In this document: positions 26,440 through 36,122 of the stretch, in pieces
Numbering within the stretch: the stretch's first letter is position 1
Layout of the letters: every line of letters starts with the position of its first letter
Assembly (NCBI RefSeq): GCF_000317045.1
Contig: NC_019703.1
Coordinates: forward strand, 3,604,934-3,668,933
DNA length: 64,000 nucleotides
Source: Geitlerinema sp. PCC 7407
GTDB taxonomy: Bacteria > Cyanobacteriota > Cyanobacteriia > PCC-7407
Direction of reading: 5' to 3'
Position numbers and translations under genes: made by a program
Notes under the pieces: generated by a model
What the model was told of the DNA's origin: nothing
Seen by the model: only the letters and a program-made list of their open reading frames with translations
Databases searched by the model: none

Positions 26440-27912
26440 CTAGGGACGACTGAGACGCCGCCGCAGTAGGCGGATCAGGCTGTAGAACAAGATGACGATG
26501 GCGGCAACGGCGATCGCAGAACAAGCGGCGATCGCCAGCAGCCAGATCACGCTCTGCTGCAAGTCAGCCGGTATGCCGCGGCCCAGCAGCCAAGGCAGCC
26601 CCGCGACCAAGCCGAAGGTCAGCAGGGCCACTACCATCAGCCAGATTCCCCGCAGCAGCCGGAGGATCTGGGCGATCGCCAGGATGCCGACTATCCCGCC
26701 AAAAATTCCGGCACTCAGGCCAGAAGGGCCCAGCGTGCTGAGCAGCGCTGAAGCAACCAAGGCCCCCTCGAAGCCCAGAAACCCCGCATGAAACAGCAGC
26801 GCTTGGGCATCGGTTTTCGTTGTTTTGGGCGCTTTGGCCGGGGGTGAGGGCTTGGCAGCGGTCTGAGGGGCGGGCGGCGGGGCGATCGCCCCTGACGTTG
26901 CCGACGCCTGGACGGGAGGAACCGGCGGCGAAGTCGCCGGGCTAGCCGGAGCGGGCGCTCCCAGCGGACCTCGCAAGGCCACCGCCACCTCATGCACAGA
27001 CTGGAAGCGGTCCTTGGGCACGGGCAGCAGCATTCGGTCTAGGACATCGGCAAAGAGCGGACTTACTGAGGCGTAGGACCGCCATTTCCAGGTGTTGTTG
27101 AAGGCATCGTAGAGCTCTTGGGGCTCACGCCCCGTCAGCAGCGTAACGCAGGTCACCGCCAGGGCGTAGAGATCCGTCGAGGGGTATACCTGGCCACCCG
27201 CAACTTGCTCGGGCGGCGCGAAACCCACCGAATAGATTCCCGTAGAGCGCTGGGGCGTGCCGCCCGCTGTCTTGGTGACCTGCTTGACCGCCCCAAAGTC
27301 CAGCAGATACAGCAGGCCATTGCGGTGGCGCATGATATTAGATAGCTTGATGTCCCGGTGAATAATGTGGTGCTCGTGAACGAATTTGAGCACTTTCAGC
27401 ATACTGATCAGGACTTCCAAGGTTTCTTTTTCTGAAAAAGGTCCCCGGGCAGCCAGCTCTTCTTCCATGGTCTGGCCGTCGATAAATTCTTGGACCAGGT
27501 AAAAGAATTCTGCGTTGCCGGAGGGACCACCGGGCACCACCAGCGGGAAAAAGGCGAACAGGTCTGGAATTTGGGGGTGGGCATTGCCGAGCTGCTCGAG
27601 GGCTTCTGCTTCTCGCTCAAAGAGGGACTGGGCGATCGCCCATTGGTCGGGCGACAGATCCACCGACGGCTGAAACTGCTTGACCACGCAAGGCCGCAGA
27701 CTCGGCGTATAGCGATCGATCGCCCCATAGGCCGCCCCAAATCCCCCGCGCCCCAGCAGTTTTTGCGGCAAATAGCGCCCCAGCAGCAGCAGCGGCATCC
27801 CACAAGCTGTGCAGTACTTTTGCGGGACTGTCTTTAGGGTCGTAGCATCATCGAGGTCTGGGCATAGGTTTCGGGGCCGAGGGCACCCAGGCCGGGTGCA
27901 GTAAAGCTCCAT
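26440..27912 (-). CDS. Ser/Thr protein kinase with N-terminal Cys motif and membrane tail
   Basis: A 490-residue kinase. The N-terminus has a four-to-five-Cys cluster (CTRPGC, then C17, then YCTACG), like the zinc-ribbon-type motif of SpkB-class cyanobacterial kinases. The kinase domain (about 45-315) has the Gly loop GRGGFGAAYG, the Lys in VVKQF, the catalytic HRDIKLSN, and DFGAVK. A Pro/Ala/Ser-rich linker (about 318-370) leads to a C-terminal region with about four membrane helices (372-485). The Cys motif may sense redox or metal. The targets are unknown. Confidence 0.9.
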   Translation of the reverse strand: MELYCTRPGCPRPRNLCPDLDDATTLKTVPQKYCTACGMPLLLLGRYLPQKLLGRGGFGAAYGAIDRYTPSLRPCVVKQFQPSVDLSPDQWAIAQSLFEREAEALEQLGNAHPQIPDLFAFFPLVVPGGPSGNAEFFYLVQEFIDGQTMEEELAARGPFSEKETLEVLISMLKVLKFVHEHHIIHRDIKLSNIMRHRNGLLYLLDFGAVKQVTKTAGGTPQRSTGIYSVGFAPPEQVAGGQVYPSTDLYALAVTCVTLLTGREPQELYDAFNNTWKWRSYASVSPLFADVLDRMLLPVPKDRFQSVHEVAVALRGPLGAPAPASPATSPPVPPVQASATSGAIAPPPAPQTAAKPSPPAKAPKTTKTDAQALLFHAGFLGFEGALVASALLSTLGPSGLSAGIFGGIVGILAIAQILRLLRGIWLMVVALLTFGLVAGLPWLLGRGIPADLQQSVIWLLAIAACSAIAVAAIVILFYSLIRLLRRRLSRP

Positions 27913-28008
27913 AGCGTCCCTTGCAGTGCTGTTTTAGCAACATGTTCGGCGATCGCCCCGCGGTCAATCACCCCATCGACTTCTAATCGGCAAGCATTGA
28001 GTGGTTGG

Positions 28009-29076
28009 CTAATGATCTGCTTCGAGCTGCACGCCAAAGCTCTGCTTCGCCGCCGTCATTTTGGTCGCCGCAGCGCCCCCATGATTCGGCGCAGATATCG
28101 CCTCTACCGTAGCAGCTTCTGCCCCTGCCTCATCAGCCCCCTCCGCCGAAGCTTGATGAGTCGCAAACAGCGGCAAAATCTCCTGGCTAAAGGCCTCAGC
28201 TGCCTTTGAGCGATAGCGGTTGGGATTGTAGATCACCGACAGCATCCGCTTGACGACCACCTCCTCTACCTTCGCTCGGTACAGCACCCCCATTTGCAGC
28301 TCTCGCTCGATAGCCGAAATCGAAACAAACGCAGCGCCCAGGCCAGACTGCACAGCATTCTTGATCGCCTCAATCGAATTGAGCTCCATTTCGATCTTGA
28401 GGCGGCGGGTCTCAATGCCGCAGCGGGTCAGCACTTGGTCGATCACCTTGCGAATCGTCGATTGAGAATCGAGGGCAATGAACTGAAGTTTATAGAGATC
28501 CTCTTTATGAATTGTTTCTACATTCGCGAGAGGATGGAAGACCGGTAAGATAAGTGCTAGTTCGTCTTCAGCGTAGGGAATAATTTCTAAAGAATCTTGG
28601 AGTTCCGTCGGCACTTCCCCACCAATAATGGCCAGATCGATTTGTCCGTTGGCGACACTCCAGGAGGTGCGTCGGGTCGAGTGAACGTGGAGCTGAACCG
28701 AAACATCAGGGTAGCGCTGCCGAAACAGGCCGATCATGCGTGGCAGCAAGTACGTTCCGGTCGTCTGACTGGCTCCTACAATTAACGTGCCCCCTTGAAG
28801 GTTTTGGAGATCTTCGATGGCGCGACAGGTTTCTTGGCACAGGGTGAGGATTTTTTCCCCATAGCTGAGCAGCAGATGTCCGGCTTCGGTCAGTTGTGCT
28901 CGTCGCCCACCGCGGTCAAATAGCGGCACGTCTAGCTGTCGCTCTAGGTTCTGGACTTGGAGACTCACAGCTGGCTGGGAGACATACAAGCTGTCGGCAG
29001 CGCGCTTGAAGCTCCCTTCGCTCGCGATCGCCTTAAGGATTCGTAATTGATCTAAGGTAAACGGAAGATCGGACAT
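28009..29076 (-). CDS. rbcR: LysR-family regulator RbcR (Ycf30-like)
   Basis: A 355-residue LysR-type regulator. The start ATG at 29076 gives [20 protein letters not shown], the usual N-terminus of RbcR. The winged helix is at about 5-62, with the recognition segment [16 protein letters not shown]; the effector domain runs from about 92 to 300. RbcR controls RuBisCO and other carbon-fixation genes in cyanobacteria and algae. A roughly 45-residue Ala/Glu-rich C-terminal tail is unusual in length and probably disordered. It is divergent from the roadblock-like gene (209 bp between) and lies just upstream of the ferredoxin group and the ndh genes. Confidence 0.87.
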   Translation of the reverse strand: MSDLPFTLDQLRILKAIASEGSFKRAADSLYVSQPAVSLQVQNLERQLDVPLFDRGGRRAQLTEAGHLLLSYGEKILTLCQETCRAIEDLQNLQGGTLIVGASQTTGTYLLPRMIGLFRQRYPDVSVQLHVHSTRRTSWSVANGQIDLAIIGGEVPTELQDSLEIIPYAEDELALILPVFHPLANVETIHKEDLYKLQFIALDSQSTIRKVIDQVLTRCGIETRRLKIEMELNSIEAIKNAVQSGLGAAFVSISAIERELQMGVLYRAKVEEVVVKRMLSVIYNPNRYRSKAAEAFSQEILPLFATHQASAEGADEAGAEAATVEAISAPNHGGAAATKMTAAKQSFGVQLEADH

Positions 29077-29285
29077 AATTGCTAAACCTGAAAGGAGAAA
29101 AAAGCCAAACGGCAGCAAGCAATGTGATGGAAAGTTTGATAGATAGAGACTTTATATGGCGGGAGCTAAGCACTTTGGTGAACTTTGGAAAACAGGGCGC
29201 TCGACTCGGGGGCAATGGGTGCGCTCAACCTGGGCTGTCTCATAAACTGCGCTGCAATTTATCAATTTAACGTTTAGAACAGCTT

Positions 29286-30149
29286 ATGAAGCGGGAGGTC
29301 GTCCAGGATTTTCTGAATTTACCAGGAATTGCAGGCGTTGCCCTAATGGATGGGCGATCGCGGCCTTACTTTTGCGGCGTTGACCAGACCCTGAACTTCC
29401 AGCAAAAAGAAGCGCTTGCCCAGGGAATCCGACAGGTTGTGGATACAACGCCAGCGGGGTTTGAGTCTTTTGAGTTTCAGTTCACTGGCCATCAAGTCTA
29501 TATCTACAAGTTAGACCAAGGGATCATCCTCTTGGTTCTCACTCGCGACGGGTTGGTCTATCGAGACTATCTTCAGGCGATCGCCAAGCTCAAGACCGCC
29601 CTCCAAGAAGACGTCAGTACTGCGATCGCGACTTTCCGGCTCCTAGCAGGCAACATTTCGCTCACCGGCCAAAACTACTGGAAACAGCGTAGTGATAGTC
29701 CCAGCGACATTCCGCTCAGCCCATCTGCCATTCCCACCAACTTTTCCAACGGCACCAAGCCCCCCGCACCTGAGCCATCCTCCCCAGAACCGACCGAAAA
29801 TGCCAATAACACTATTCTGCTCAAAGAGTTTTTGATTGCCCTCAATCACCTCAGCCAATTCACCACCCAGTATCTGGGAACCGCAGTCATCGTGAACTAC
29901 TGGAAAGCGAGCCAGCCCGCCGCCGCATGGGCCGGCCACTTCCAGATCGATCGTACTGGCCAGATTAGCTTTGTTGGCCCCGATTCCCAGCGCCTCAGCC
30001 AGCCGACCTCTCCGGAAGAATTTCAGTGGCTGCGGGAATGGGTCAAGGCCTTTATTGAGCGGTGCTCTCGGGTGATTCGTGACTTTCCGGCTTTGATCGA
30101 GCAGACGGGCCTGACGGATTCAGAGCGACAGCTTTTGCTGGGGCACTAG
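29286..30149 (+). CDS. Protein with roadblock-like N-terminal domain
   Basis: A 287-residue protein. Residues 1-100 have the roadblock/LC7-like pattern: a helix (VVQDFLNLPG), a strand pair IAGVALMDGRSRPYF, a helix, and the strands QVYIYKLDQGIILLVLT. A Ser/Pro-rich linker (about 140-175) precedes a C-terminal alpha/beta region (180-287). No enzyme motif is visible. It begins a plus-strand group with a ferredoxin and a phycobiliprotein-like protein, which places it with PSII-assembly type genes; it may correspond to one of the unnamed members of the slr0144-slr0152 set. That link is inferred from context. Confidence 0.7.
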   Translation: MKREVVQDFLNLPGIAGVALMDGRSRPYFCGVDQTLNFQQKEALAQGIRQVVDTTPAGFESFEFQFTGHQVYIYKLDQGIILLVLTRDGLVYRDYLQAIAKLKTALQEDVSTAIATFRLLAGNISLTGQNYWKQRSDSPSDIPLSPSAIPTNFSNGTKPPAPEPSSPEPTENANNTILLKEFLIALNHLSQFTTQYLGTAVIVNYWKASQPAAAWAGHFQIDRTGQISFVGPDSQRLSQPTSPEEFQWLREWVKAFIERCSRVIRDFPALIEQTGLTDSERQLLLGH

Positions 30150-30215
30150 GAGAGCGGGCTGGTAACGTTAAATTCTGTTTAGCTGATCGTTCTTTTCTAT
30201 TAGTTGCTGATAGCC

Positions 30216-30698
30216 ATGGTCAAAATTGTTAAGTTAGAGCCCATCGGACAAGAGACAGAAGTCGAGACCAATGGCAATTTGCTGTCGGTTTTGCTCTCTG
30301 AGGATCTAGATGTTTTGAAAGAATGTGGCGGGCGCGGGATGTGCGCAACGTGCCACGTTTACATCAAAACCGGGATGGAGTGCCTGTCTCCGATGAATCG
30401 CCGGGAGCAGCGCACGCTAGAAATCATTACTTCCTGCAAAGCCAACTCGCGTCTTGCCTGTCAGTCTCGGATTTTGGGCAATGGGGTTGTGGTGGAGCTG
30501 CCTCCGGGTATGTACGTGCGATCGCTCCAGGATATCGAGGCGCTGATTGGTCGGCGAGCTGAGCAAAATCTGCTGCACCCGGTGACTGGTCAGACGCTGG
30601 TGGAGGCGGGCAAGCTGATTACGCGCTCGGTCCTCAAGCAGCTCGAAAACACCAGCTTCAAGGTTGGCGAGTATTTCTCTCAAACGAGCGACTCTTAG
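30216..30698 (+). CDS. 2Fe-2S ferredoxin (slr0148-like)
   Basis: A 160-residue protein with start ATG 30216 (MVKIVKLEPIGQ). The ferredoxin domain has Cys in the spacing C-x5-C-x2-C (ECGGRGMCATC) and a fourth Cys about 35 residues later (RLACQ), the adrenodoxin/bacterial type rather than the photosynthetic C-x4 type. A C-terminal extension of about 55 residues follows. In Synechocystis an equivalent long ferredoxin is encoded in the PSII-assembly operon (slr0148). It lies 66 bp after the roadblock-like gene. Confidence 0.87.
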   Translation: MVKIVKLEPIGQETEVETNGNLLSVLLSEDLDVLKECGGRGMCATCHVYIKTGMECLSPMNRREQRTLEIITSCKANSRLACQSRILGNGVVVELPPGMYVRSLQDIEALIGRRAEQNLLHPVTGQTLVEAGKLITRSVLKQLENTSFKVGEYFSQTSDS

Positions 30699-30855
30699 GG
30701 TCTCGGCATATCGTTCCTTCTTTTCAGCAGATTGGCCGAACTTTCATTGCGACCTTCGGTTCAATATGAATATCTGTAAAGATCAGTTAAGGGTTGGCGA
30801 TGACAACCCGGGGGAATTTTCAGGCTAGGGCTTTGTGCCTAGGAGATGTATTGGC

Positions 30856-31335
30856 ATGTTGAGTCAAATGGAACGACTCCGTCAAGAAGTGGACGGGCGC
30901 TACGCTAGCGATGAAGAACTGAAGTTTTTTGAGGAGTATATCCAGACTTTCCCGCAACGGCTGAGCGCCTATCGGCGGATTCAGATGACGGAGGCAATTC
31001 TGATTCAGCAGGTGCAGCGCAAGCTGCGATCGCAGGATCCTCGCCTTCTCCGCAGCGGTCAGCAAGATGTCTCCGGCAAGTGGAAACGCGACACGCTGCG
31101 AGTGCTCCGATACTCAGCCCTGGCCATGCTGATCAACGACCCAGAGCTTTTGCAGGAGAGCCTGCTGTTTTGGATGCAGACCGTCATGCGCGCCTTTGGG
31201 GCGCAGCGCAGCTGTGATGTCACCTACCGCCTGATGCAGGAGGTTGCCCAGCAGCACTTGCCCCGCACAGAAGCCGCGCTCTTCTGCCCGATCCTGGAGC
31301 TCAACCGCAGCGTCCTGGGCGACGAAGCCGCCTAG
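30856..31335 (+). CDS. Phycobiliprotein-like globin without bilin cysteine (paralog A)
   Basis: A 159-residue protein from ATG 30856, which has an AGGAG ribosome site; an upstream TTG is less likely. The pattern of the phycobilisome family is visible: GRYASDEELKFFEEYI at the start, a GKWKRDTLRVLRYSALAMLIND core, and VTYRLMQEVA near the end. In phycobiliproteins the core has a Cys that binds bilin eight residues before LRY; here that position is Trp, so no chromophore is expected. Similar proteins (slr0146) are in the PSII-assembly operon. It is probably an assembly or scaffold factor. Confidence 0.8.
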   Translation: MLSQMERLRQEVDGRYASDEELKFFEEYIQTFPQRLSAYRRIQMTEAILIQQVQRKLRSQDPRLLRSGQQDVSGKWKRDTLRVLRYSALAMLINDPELLQESLLFWMQTVMRAFGAQRSCDVTYRLMQEVAQQHLPRTEAALFCPILELNRSVLGDEAA

Positions 31336-31365
31336 CCCCGTTTGGGCGATCGCGCGCCAAACAGC

Positions 31366-31394
31366 CTAAAGGCAGGCTCTGAGCCTGCCTTTAG
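31366..31394. terminator. Terminator after phycobiliprotein-like gene
   Basis: A 13-bp perfect stem, CTAAAGGCAGGCT (31366-31378) with AGCCTGCCTTTAG (31382-31394) and a 3-base loop. It lies between convergent genes. Confidence 0.75.
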
Positions 31395-31430
31395 CAACTG
31401 ATTCATCAGGACGCTGATCAAACAAACGAG

Positions 31431-31460
31431 GCATCAGGGGAGCGATCGCCCCCCTGATGC
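31431..31460 (-). terminator. Terminator after ndhD
   Basis: GCATCAGGGG (31431-31440) and CCCCTGATGC (31451-31460) form a 10-bp stem 8 bp after the ndhD stop. On the minus strand it is followed by CTCGTTTGTTTG, moderately T-rich. Confidence 0.65.
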
Positions 31461-31468
31461 CTACGCCT

Positions 31469-33058
31469 CTACCGCAGCAGCGGCGCAGACTGGGCCTGCA
31501 TGGCCACCGCGGGCAGCGCTGCTGTCGCCTCTTTCTCAACCAGCGTCGGCACCGAAGCCCGCAGGCGAGAGGTCAGCTGGGTGGTCGTGGCGTCATACAT
31601 CTGGGTCAGCACCTTCGGATACAGGCCAATCCCGATGATGGGCACCAGCAGCGAAGCAATGATAAACACCTCGCGCGGCTCCGCATCCACCAGCACCTCG
31701 TGGGAGGTCAGCTCCTTGTTTTCGGGGCCGTAGAAGATCTCCCGCAGCATCGACAGCAGGTAGACCGGCGTCAAAATCACGCCCACCGCCGCCAAGAAAA
31801 CAATGAAGACCTTAAACACTGTGCTGTAGGCGTCGCTGGTAGCAAAGCCCACAAACACCATCAGCTCAGCCACAAAGCCGCTCATACCTGGCAGCGCCAG
31901 AGAAGCCAGCGAGCACGCCGTAAACATCGAGAAGATTCGCGGCATCTTCTGGCCTACGCCGCCCATCTCATCCAGCATCAGGGTATGGGTGCGATCGTAG
32001 GTTGCCCCCACCAAGAAGAAGAGGCTGGCCCCAATCAGACCGTGGGACACCATTTGCAGCAGAGCGCCGCTCAGGCCGAGGTTGGTGTAGGACCCTAGAC
32101 CAATCAGCACAAAGCCCATGTGGGAAATCGACGAGTAGGCGATCTTGCGCTTGAGGTTGCGCTGGGCAAAGGACGTCAGCGCCGCATAGACGATGTTCAC
32201 CACCCCCAGCACCACCAGGATCGGCGCAAAATAGGCGTGGGCATCTGGCAGCATCCCGGCATTCATCCGGAAGAGCGCGTAGCCACCCATTTTCAGCAGA
32301 ATGCCTGCCAGCAGCATGTGCACAGGGGCCGTCGCCTCACCGTGGGCATCCGGCAACCAAGTGTGGAGGGGGAAAATCGGCAGCTTGACCGCATAGGCGA
32401 TCAGGAAGCCGCCGTAGGCCAAAAGCTGGAAGGTCAGGGCATAGTCCTTGAGAGCCAGCGATCGCATATCGAAGGTCACCGTATCCCCCGAAAACGCCAT
32501 CGCCAGGGACACTACCAAAATAAAGAGCGATCCGCCCGCCGTGTACAAAATGAACTTCGTTGCCGCGTAAAGGCGCTTCTTGCCGCCCCAAATCGACAGC
32601 AGCAGGTAAACCGGAATCAGCTCCAGCTCCCATACCAGGAAGAACAGCAGCATATCCTGGACCGCAAAGACGGCGATTTGGCCGCCGTACATTGCCAGCA
32701 TCAGGAAATAGAAGAGCTTGGGCTTGAGGGTGACCGGCCACGACGCCAAAATTGCCAGCGTGCTGATAAACCCCGTCAGCAAAATCAGGGGCATCGACAA
32801 GCCATCGGCTCCCACCGACCAGTTCAGGTCGATCTGAGGCACCCAAGCATAGCTTTCAAACAACTGCAGCTCAGAGCTAGAAAAGTCGTATTGGCTATAG
32901 AAGGCATAAATAAGAAGGACAAAATCAATCAGGCCGACAATCAAGGCGTACCAGCGGACTGTCCGACCATCTTTGTCCGGGATGATCGGAATCAGCAGTG
33001 AAGCGACCACTGGCAACAGAATAATGGTTGTCAGCCAAGGAAAAGTGGCAGTATCCAT
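31469..33058 (-). CDS. ndhD: NDH-1 subunit NdhD (chain 4)
   Basis: A 529-residue antiporter-like subunit of the ferredoxin-driven NDH-1 complex in the thylakoid membrane; it forms one proton channel. About 14 membrane helices are apparent. Motifs include the conserved Glu in [11 protein letters not shown] and Lys/His in [18 protein letters not shown]. The start is ATG 33058 ([10 protein letters not shown]); a longer reading would use a non-ATG codon. The form fits the respiratory/cyclic NDH-1L type (NdhD1/2) rather than the CO2-uptake NdhD3/D4. It lies 66 bp downstream of ndhF. Confidence 0.93.
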   Translation of the reverse strand: MDTATFPWLTTIILLPVVASLLIPIIPDKDGRTVRWYALIVGLIDFVLLIYAFYSQYDFSSSELQLFESYAWVPQIDLNWSVGADGLSMPLILLTGFISTLAILASWPVTLKPKLFYFLMLAMYGGQIAVFAVQDMLLFFLVWELELIPVYLLLSIWGGKKRLYAATKFILYTAGGSLFILVVSLAMAFSGDTVTFDMRSLALKDYALTFQLLAYGGFLIAYAVKLPIFPLHTWLPDAHGEATAPVHMLLAGILLKMGGYALFRMNAGMLPDAHAYFAPILVVLGVVNIVYAALTSFAQRNLKRKIAYSSISHMGFVLIGLGSYTNLGLSGALLQMVSHGLIGASLFFLVGATYDRTHTLMLDEMGGVGQKMPRIFSMFTACSLASLALPGMSGFVAELMVFVGFATSDAYSTVFKVFIVFLAAVGVILTPVYLLSMLREIFYGPENKELTSHEVLVDAEPREVFIIASLLVPIIGIGLYPKVLTQMYDATTTQLTSRLRASVPTLVEKEATAALPAVAMQAQSAPLLR

Positions 33059-33124
33059 GTCCAATCGAAGTGCAATTAGGACAGACAAACGGGGAGGGGC
33101 GCCCTAAAGACGCCCCCCGGCAGT

Positions 33125-35200
33125 CTAGGCGATTCCCGAGAAGATCACGAGGCCTAGGACTGCAACAAACACAATCAGGGCGTAGAACTGGGCGCGACCG
33201 TTTTCGAAGTATTTCAGGCCTTCGCCGGTCACCAGGGTGACGAAGCCCGCAAGGTTGACCAAGCCATCTACGACTTTGGAGTCAACTTCTAGGACCTGAC
33301 GGGCCAAGCGACGGCTGCCTTTGACAAAGAGAACGTCGTTGATCTCATCGAGGTACCACTTGTTGCGGGAGAGGTTGTAGAGGGGCTTGATTTTGTTGGC
33401 GATCGCGCCAGGATCGATCTTGCCGCGCAGATACATCAGCGACGCCAGAGTAATCCCAATCAGCGCAATGCCCACCGAGTTGCCTGCCATGATCAGGAAC
33501 TCAGTCCAGTTCACCGCCTCAGCCTCCGCGACATGGGCGATCGCCTCCGTCGGCGGATGCACAAACGCCTCAAAGTAATTGCCAAAGGGCGTTCCCAAAA
33601 GGCCAATCAGCATCGACGGCACCGCCAGCACCACCAGCGGCAGCGTCATCGTCCAGGGAGACTCATGGGGAGAATCACTGTGGTGATGATCCTGATCGCC
33701 GTGCTCCGCCTCATGCTCCGCCATCAGCTCCTGGGGATTCATCGCCCCCGGCCCAAAAGCATAGCCCTTGGCCTGAGCATTCTCCGCCAGCAGAGACTTG
33801 CGCAGTGACGTCTGCAGCCCCCGGAAGCCACCTTCAAAGGTCATGAAGTACATGCGGAACATGTAGAAAGCCGTGATCCCAGCCGTCAGCCAGCCCACAA
33901 GCCAAAGACCCGGATGAACCTCAAAGGCCGAGCTCAAAATCTCATCCTTTGACCAGAACCCCGCAAAGGGCGGAATTCCCGAAATCGCCAGCGTCCCAAT
34001 CAAAAAGGTCGTCGCCGTCACCGGCATATACTTGCGCAATCCGCCCATCAGGCGCATGTCCTGCGCCAGCACCGGATTGTGGCCGACCACAGCTTCCATC
34101 CCGTGGATCACCGACCCCGAGCCCAAGAAGAGCATCGCCTTGAAATAGGCATGGGTCATCAGGTGAAACAGACCCGCACTGTAGGCCCCAGCCCCCATGG
34201 CCATCATCATGTAGCCGAGCTGGGACATCGTCGAGTAGGCGAGCCCTTTCTTGATGTCGTTTTGCGTGATGGCGATCGACGCCCCCAGAAACGCCGTAAA
34301 CGCTCCCGTCCAGGCAATCACCGTCATCGCAGTTTGGAAACCCTCGATGACCGGGAACATACGGGCCACCAGGAAAATCCCGGCCGCCACCATGGTTGCA
34401 GCGTGGATGAGGGCCGAAATGGGAGTCGGACCTTCCATGGCGTCGGGCAGCCAGACATGAAGGGGAAACTGGGCCGACTTCGCCACGGGTCCCAAAAACA
34501 CCAGCAGCACGAAGAGGGTCGCCAAACCCGCACTCAGAGAACCGGAGCTCACCAGTTCCTGAAGACGCTCACCGATAACGGGGAAGTCAAAACTACCCGT
34601 CGCCCAGTAGAGCGCCAGAATGCCGAGCAGAAGACCAAAGTCCCCTACGCGGTTGGTCACAAATGCCTTTTGGCAAGCATCTGCCGCCGCCTTGCGGTCG
34701 TACCAAAAACCAATGAGCAGGTACGAACACATCCCCACCAGTTCCCAGAAGATGTAGATCTGCACCAGGTTTGGACTGACGACCAGACCGAGCATGGAGG
34801 AACTGAATAGGCTCAAGTACGCATAGAAGCGCACGTAGCTGGGATCGTGAGCCATGTAGCCGTCGGTGTAGATCATCACCAAAAAAGCGACGGTGGTCAC
34901 GATCACCAGCATGACGGCTGACAGGTGATCGATGGCATAGCCCATGGTGAGCTGGAAGTCACCCGCTGCGGCCCACTCGATCATGCGATCGTAGGGAGCG
35001 TGGCCCTGTACTTGACTCCACAGCAAACCAAAGGACATGAACATTGCAGCGCCAATCAAGGACACTACAAGTCCAGCGCTGGCTTGACGCAGACGGTTAG
35101 TCGCCTCATTGAAGGAGATCAGGCCTATCCCGAGCAGCGTGGCCCCAACCAATGGCAGGACGGGAATCAGCCAGGCGTACTGATATAACAGTTCCATCAC
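33125..35200 (-). CDS. ndhF: NDH-1 subunit NdhF (chain 5)
   Basis: A 691-residue antiporter-like subunit with about 15-16 membrane helices and the long lateral helix near the C-terminus. Motifs include YIFWELVGMCSYLLIGFW, with the Glu, and the FPLHVWLPDAMEGPTP segment. A His/Asp-rich loop (about residues 498-515, HGDQDHHHSDSPHES) lies between late helices. With ndhD it forms a two-gene operon for the NDH-1L complex in respiration and cyclic electron flow around PSI. The promoter should lie in the 535-bp region upstream. Confidence 0.94.
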   Translation of the reverse strand: MMELLYQYAWLIPVLPLVGATLLGIGLISFNEATNRLRQASAGLVVSLIGAAMFMSFGLLWSQVQGHAPYDRMIEWAAAGDFQLTMGYAIDHLSAVMLVIVTTVAFLVMIYTDGYMAHDPSYVRFYAYLSLFSSSMLGLVVSPNLVQIYIFWELVGMCSYLLIGFWYDRKAAADACQKAFVTNRVGDFGLLLGILALYWATGSFDFPVIGERLQELVSSGSLSAGLATLFVLLVFLGPVAKSAQFPLHVWLPDAMEGPTPISALIHAATMVAAGIFLVARMFPVIEGFQTAMTVIAWTGAFTAFLGASIAITQNDIKKGLAYSTMSQLGYMMMAMGAGAYSAGLFHLMTHAYFKAMLFLGSGSVIHGMEAVVGHNPVLAQDMRLMGGLRKYMPVTATTFLIGTLAISGIPPFAGFWSKDEILSSAFEVHPGLWLVGWLTAGITAFYMFRMYFMTFEGGFRGLQTSLRKSLLAENAQAKGYAFGPGAMNPQELMAEHEAEHGDQDHHHSDSPHESPWTMTLPLVVLAVPSMLIGLLGTPFGNYFEAFVHPPTEAIAHVAEAEAVNWTEFLIMAGNSVGIALIGITLASLMYLRGKIDPGAIANKIKPLYNLSRNKWYLDEINDVLFVKGSRRLARQVLEVDSKVVDGLVNLAGFVTLVTGEGLKYFENGRAQFYALIVFVAVLGLVIFSGIA

Positions 35201-35735
35201 GCGTGCCTACATTTAGAGTTCTTCAAATTTTGGGCAAAATCGTTAACCATTGTGGCACATAGCCCTTGGAGATTGCTCTTCTGACGGGGCGATCCTGAAA
35301 TGTCAGGAATGCCGAGCATTTTTGAGCTTCAAATCTTAGGCTGAGCTAGCGAAAGTCCTTTTCTTTCGATAGTCTAGCGGCATCAATCAGACAGTGAGTG
35401 TTTACTCGCGCTTTTTTTAAGTATCGAAACATATCTCTATTTTGAACAGAAATCGAAGCAGTTGAAAGGCTGCTAGGCTCTCTTTGCTTTGAGACCGTTC
35501 GTGCTATCTGCCAGGGTGAAGAGAATTGGCAGACACCGGAGGTTTCCAGGGAGGGCTTGGGTTGCGGCGAGCGATCGGCTCCCGCGAAAGCCCTAGGGGA
35601 TAGTGTAGGGGGTTTTGGGGATCGCTAGCTTCTTGAAAAAGACTCAAATAGAGATCTTTGAGGCGCAAAAGACACAAAAAGGGCGATCGCCTTTCCGGAG
35701 AGGCGATCGCCCTTGAGAGCTGGCTCTGCTCTGGC
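35201..35735. other. ndhF upstream region
   Basis: A 535-bp region that carries the ndhF promoter side (35201-35480, AT-rich) and the terminator of the upstream thioredoxin operon (35675-35714). No gene found. Confidence 0.5.
35675..35714 (-). terminator. Strong terminator of the thioredoxin-ended operon
   Basis: A 14-bp perfect stem containing a HIP1 site in each arm (AAGGGCGATCGCCT at 35679-35692 and AGGCGATCGCCCTT at 35701-35714, loop of 8). On the minus strand it is followed by TTT TTG, completing an intrinsic terminator 21 bp after the thioredoxin stop. Confidence 0.88.
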
Positions 35736-36080
35736 CTAGGCAGAAATGCGTTCTGTCATCAGGTTTTCAAGCAATCGACGCAGGTCATCCCGACCCTTGA
35801 AGCCATCTAGGCGGTGGCTCACTCGGCCATTCTCAAAGAACAACAGGGTGGGCAAATTGGTTAGACGATAGGTGTTCGCAAGTTTCAGATTTTCGTCGGC
35901 ATTGATCCCGATCAGCTTAACTTGACCGGCCCACTCAGCCTGAAAAGCCAGCAAAAGCGGATCGATGAACCGACACAGACCACACCAAGGCGCCCAAAAA
36001 TGGACTAGCACGGGAACCGGAGAGGCTAATACTTCTTGCTTAAAATCTTTTTCGCTAATAGAAGACACTGAAAACACCAT
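35736..36080 (-). CDS. Thioredoxin with CGLC active site
   Basis: A 114-residue thioredoxin. The active site WCGLC (Cys33, Cys36) differs from the usual WCGPC by Leu for Pro. The cis-proline loop NLPTLLFF and the following FENGRVSHRLDGF strand are normal. The Leu should shift redox potential or partner range; a cyanobacterial TrxC group is known with such changes. It is the last gene of a likely seven-gene minus-strand transcript (start 42 bp after nnrU) that includes PSII-assembly genes. Confidence 0.9.
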   Translation of the reverse strand: MVFSVSSISEKDFKQEVLASPVPVLVHFWAPWCGLCRFIDPLLLAFQAEWAGQVKLIGINADENLKLANTYRLTNLPTLLFFENGRVSHRLDGFKGRDDLRRLLENLMTERISA

Positions 36081-36122
36081 GATCCCTCAGATTTTATTAT
36101 TCAGTATCTGGTTGGGATCATG

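Noticed and set aside
32120-33001. 293-codon plus-strand open frame
   Set aside because: Antisense to ndhD; the Gln/Arg/His-rich composition is that of complemented membrane-protein codons.
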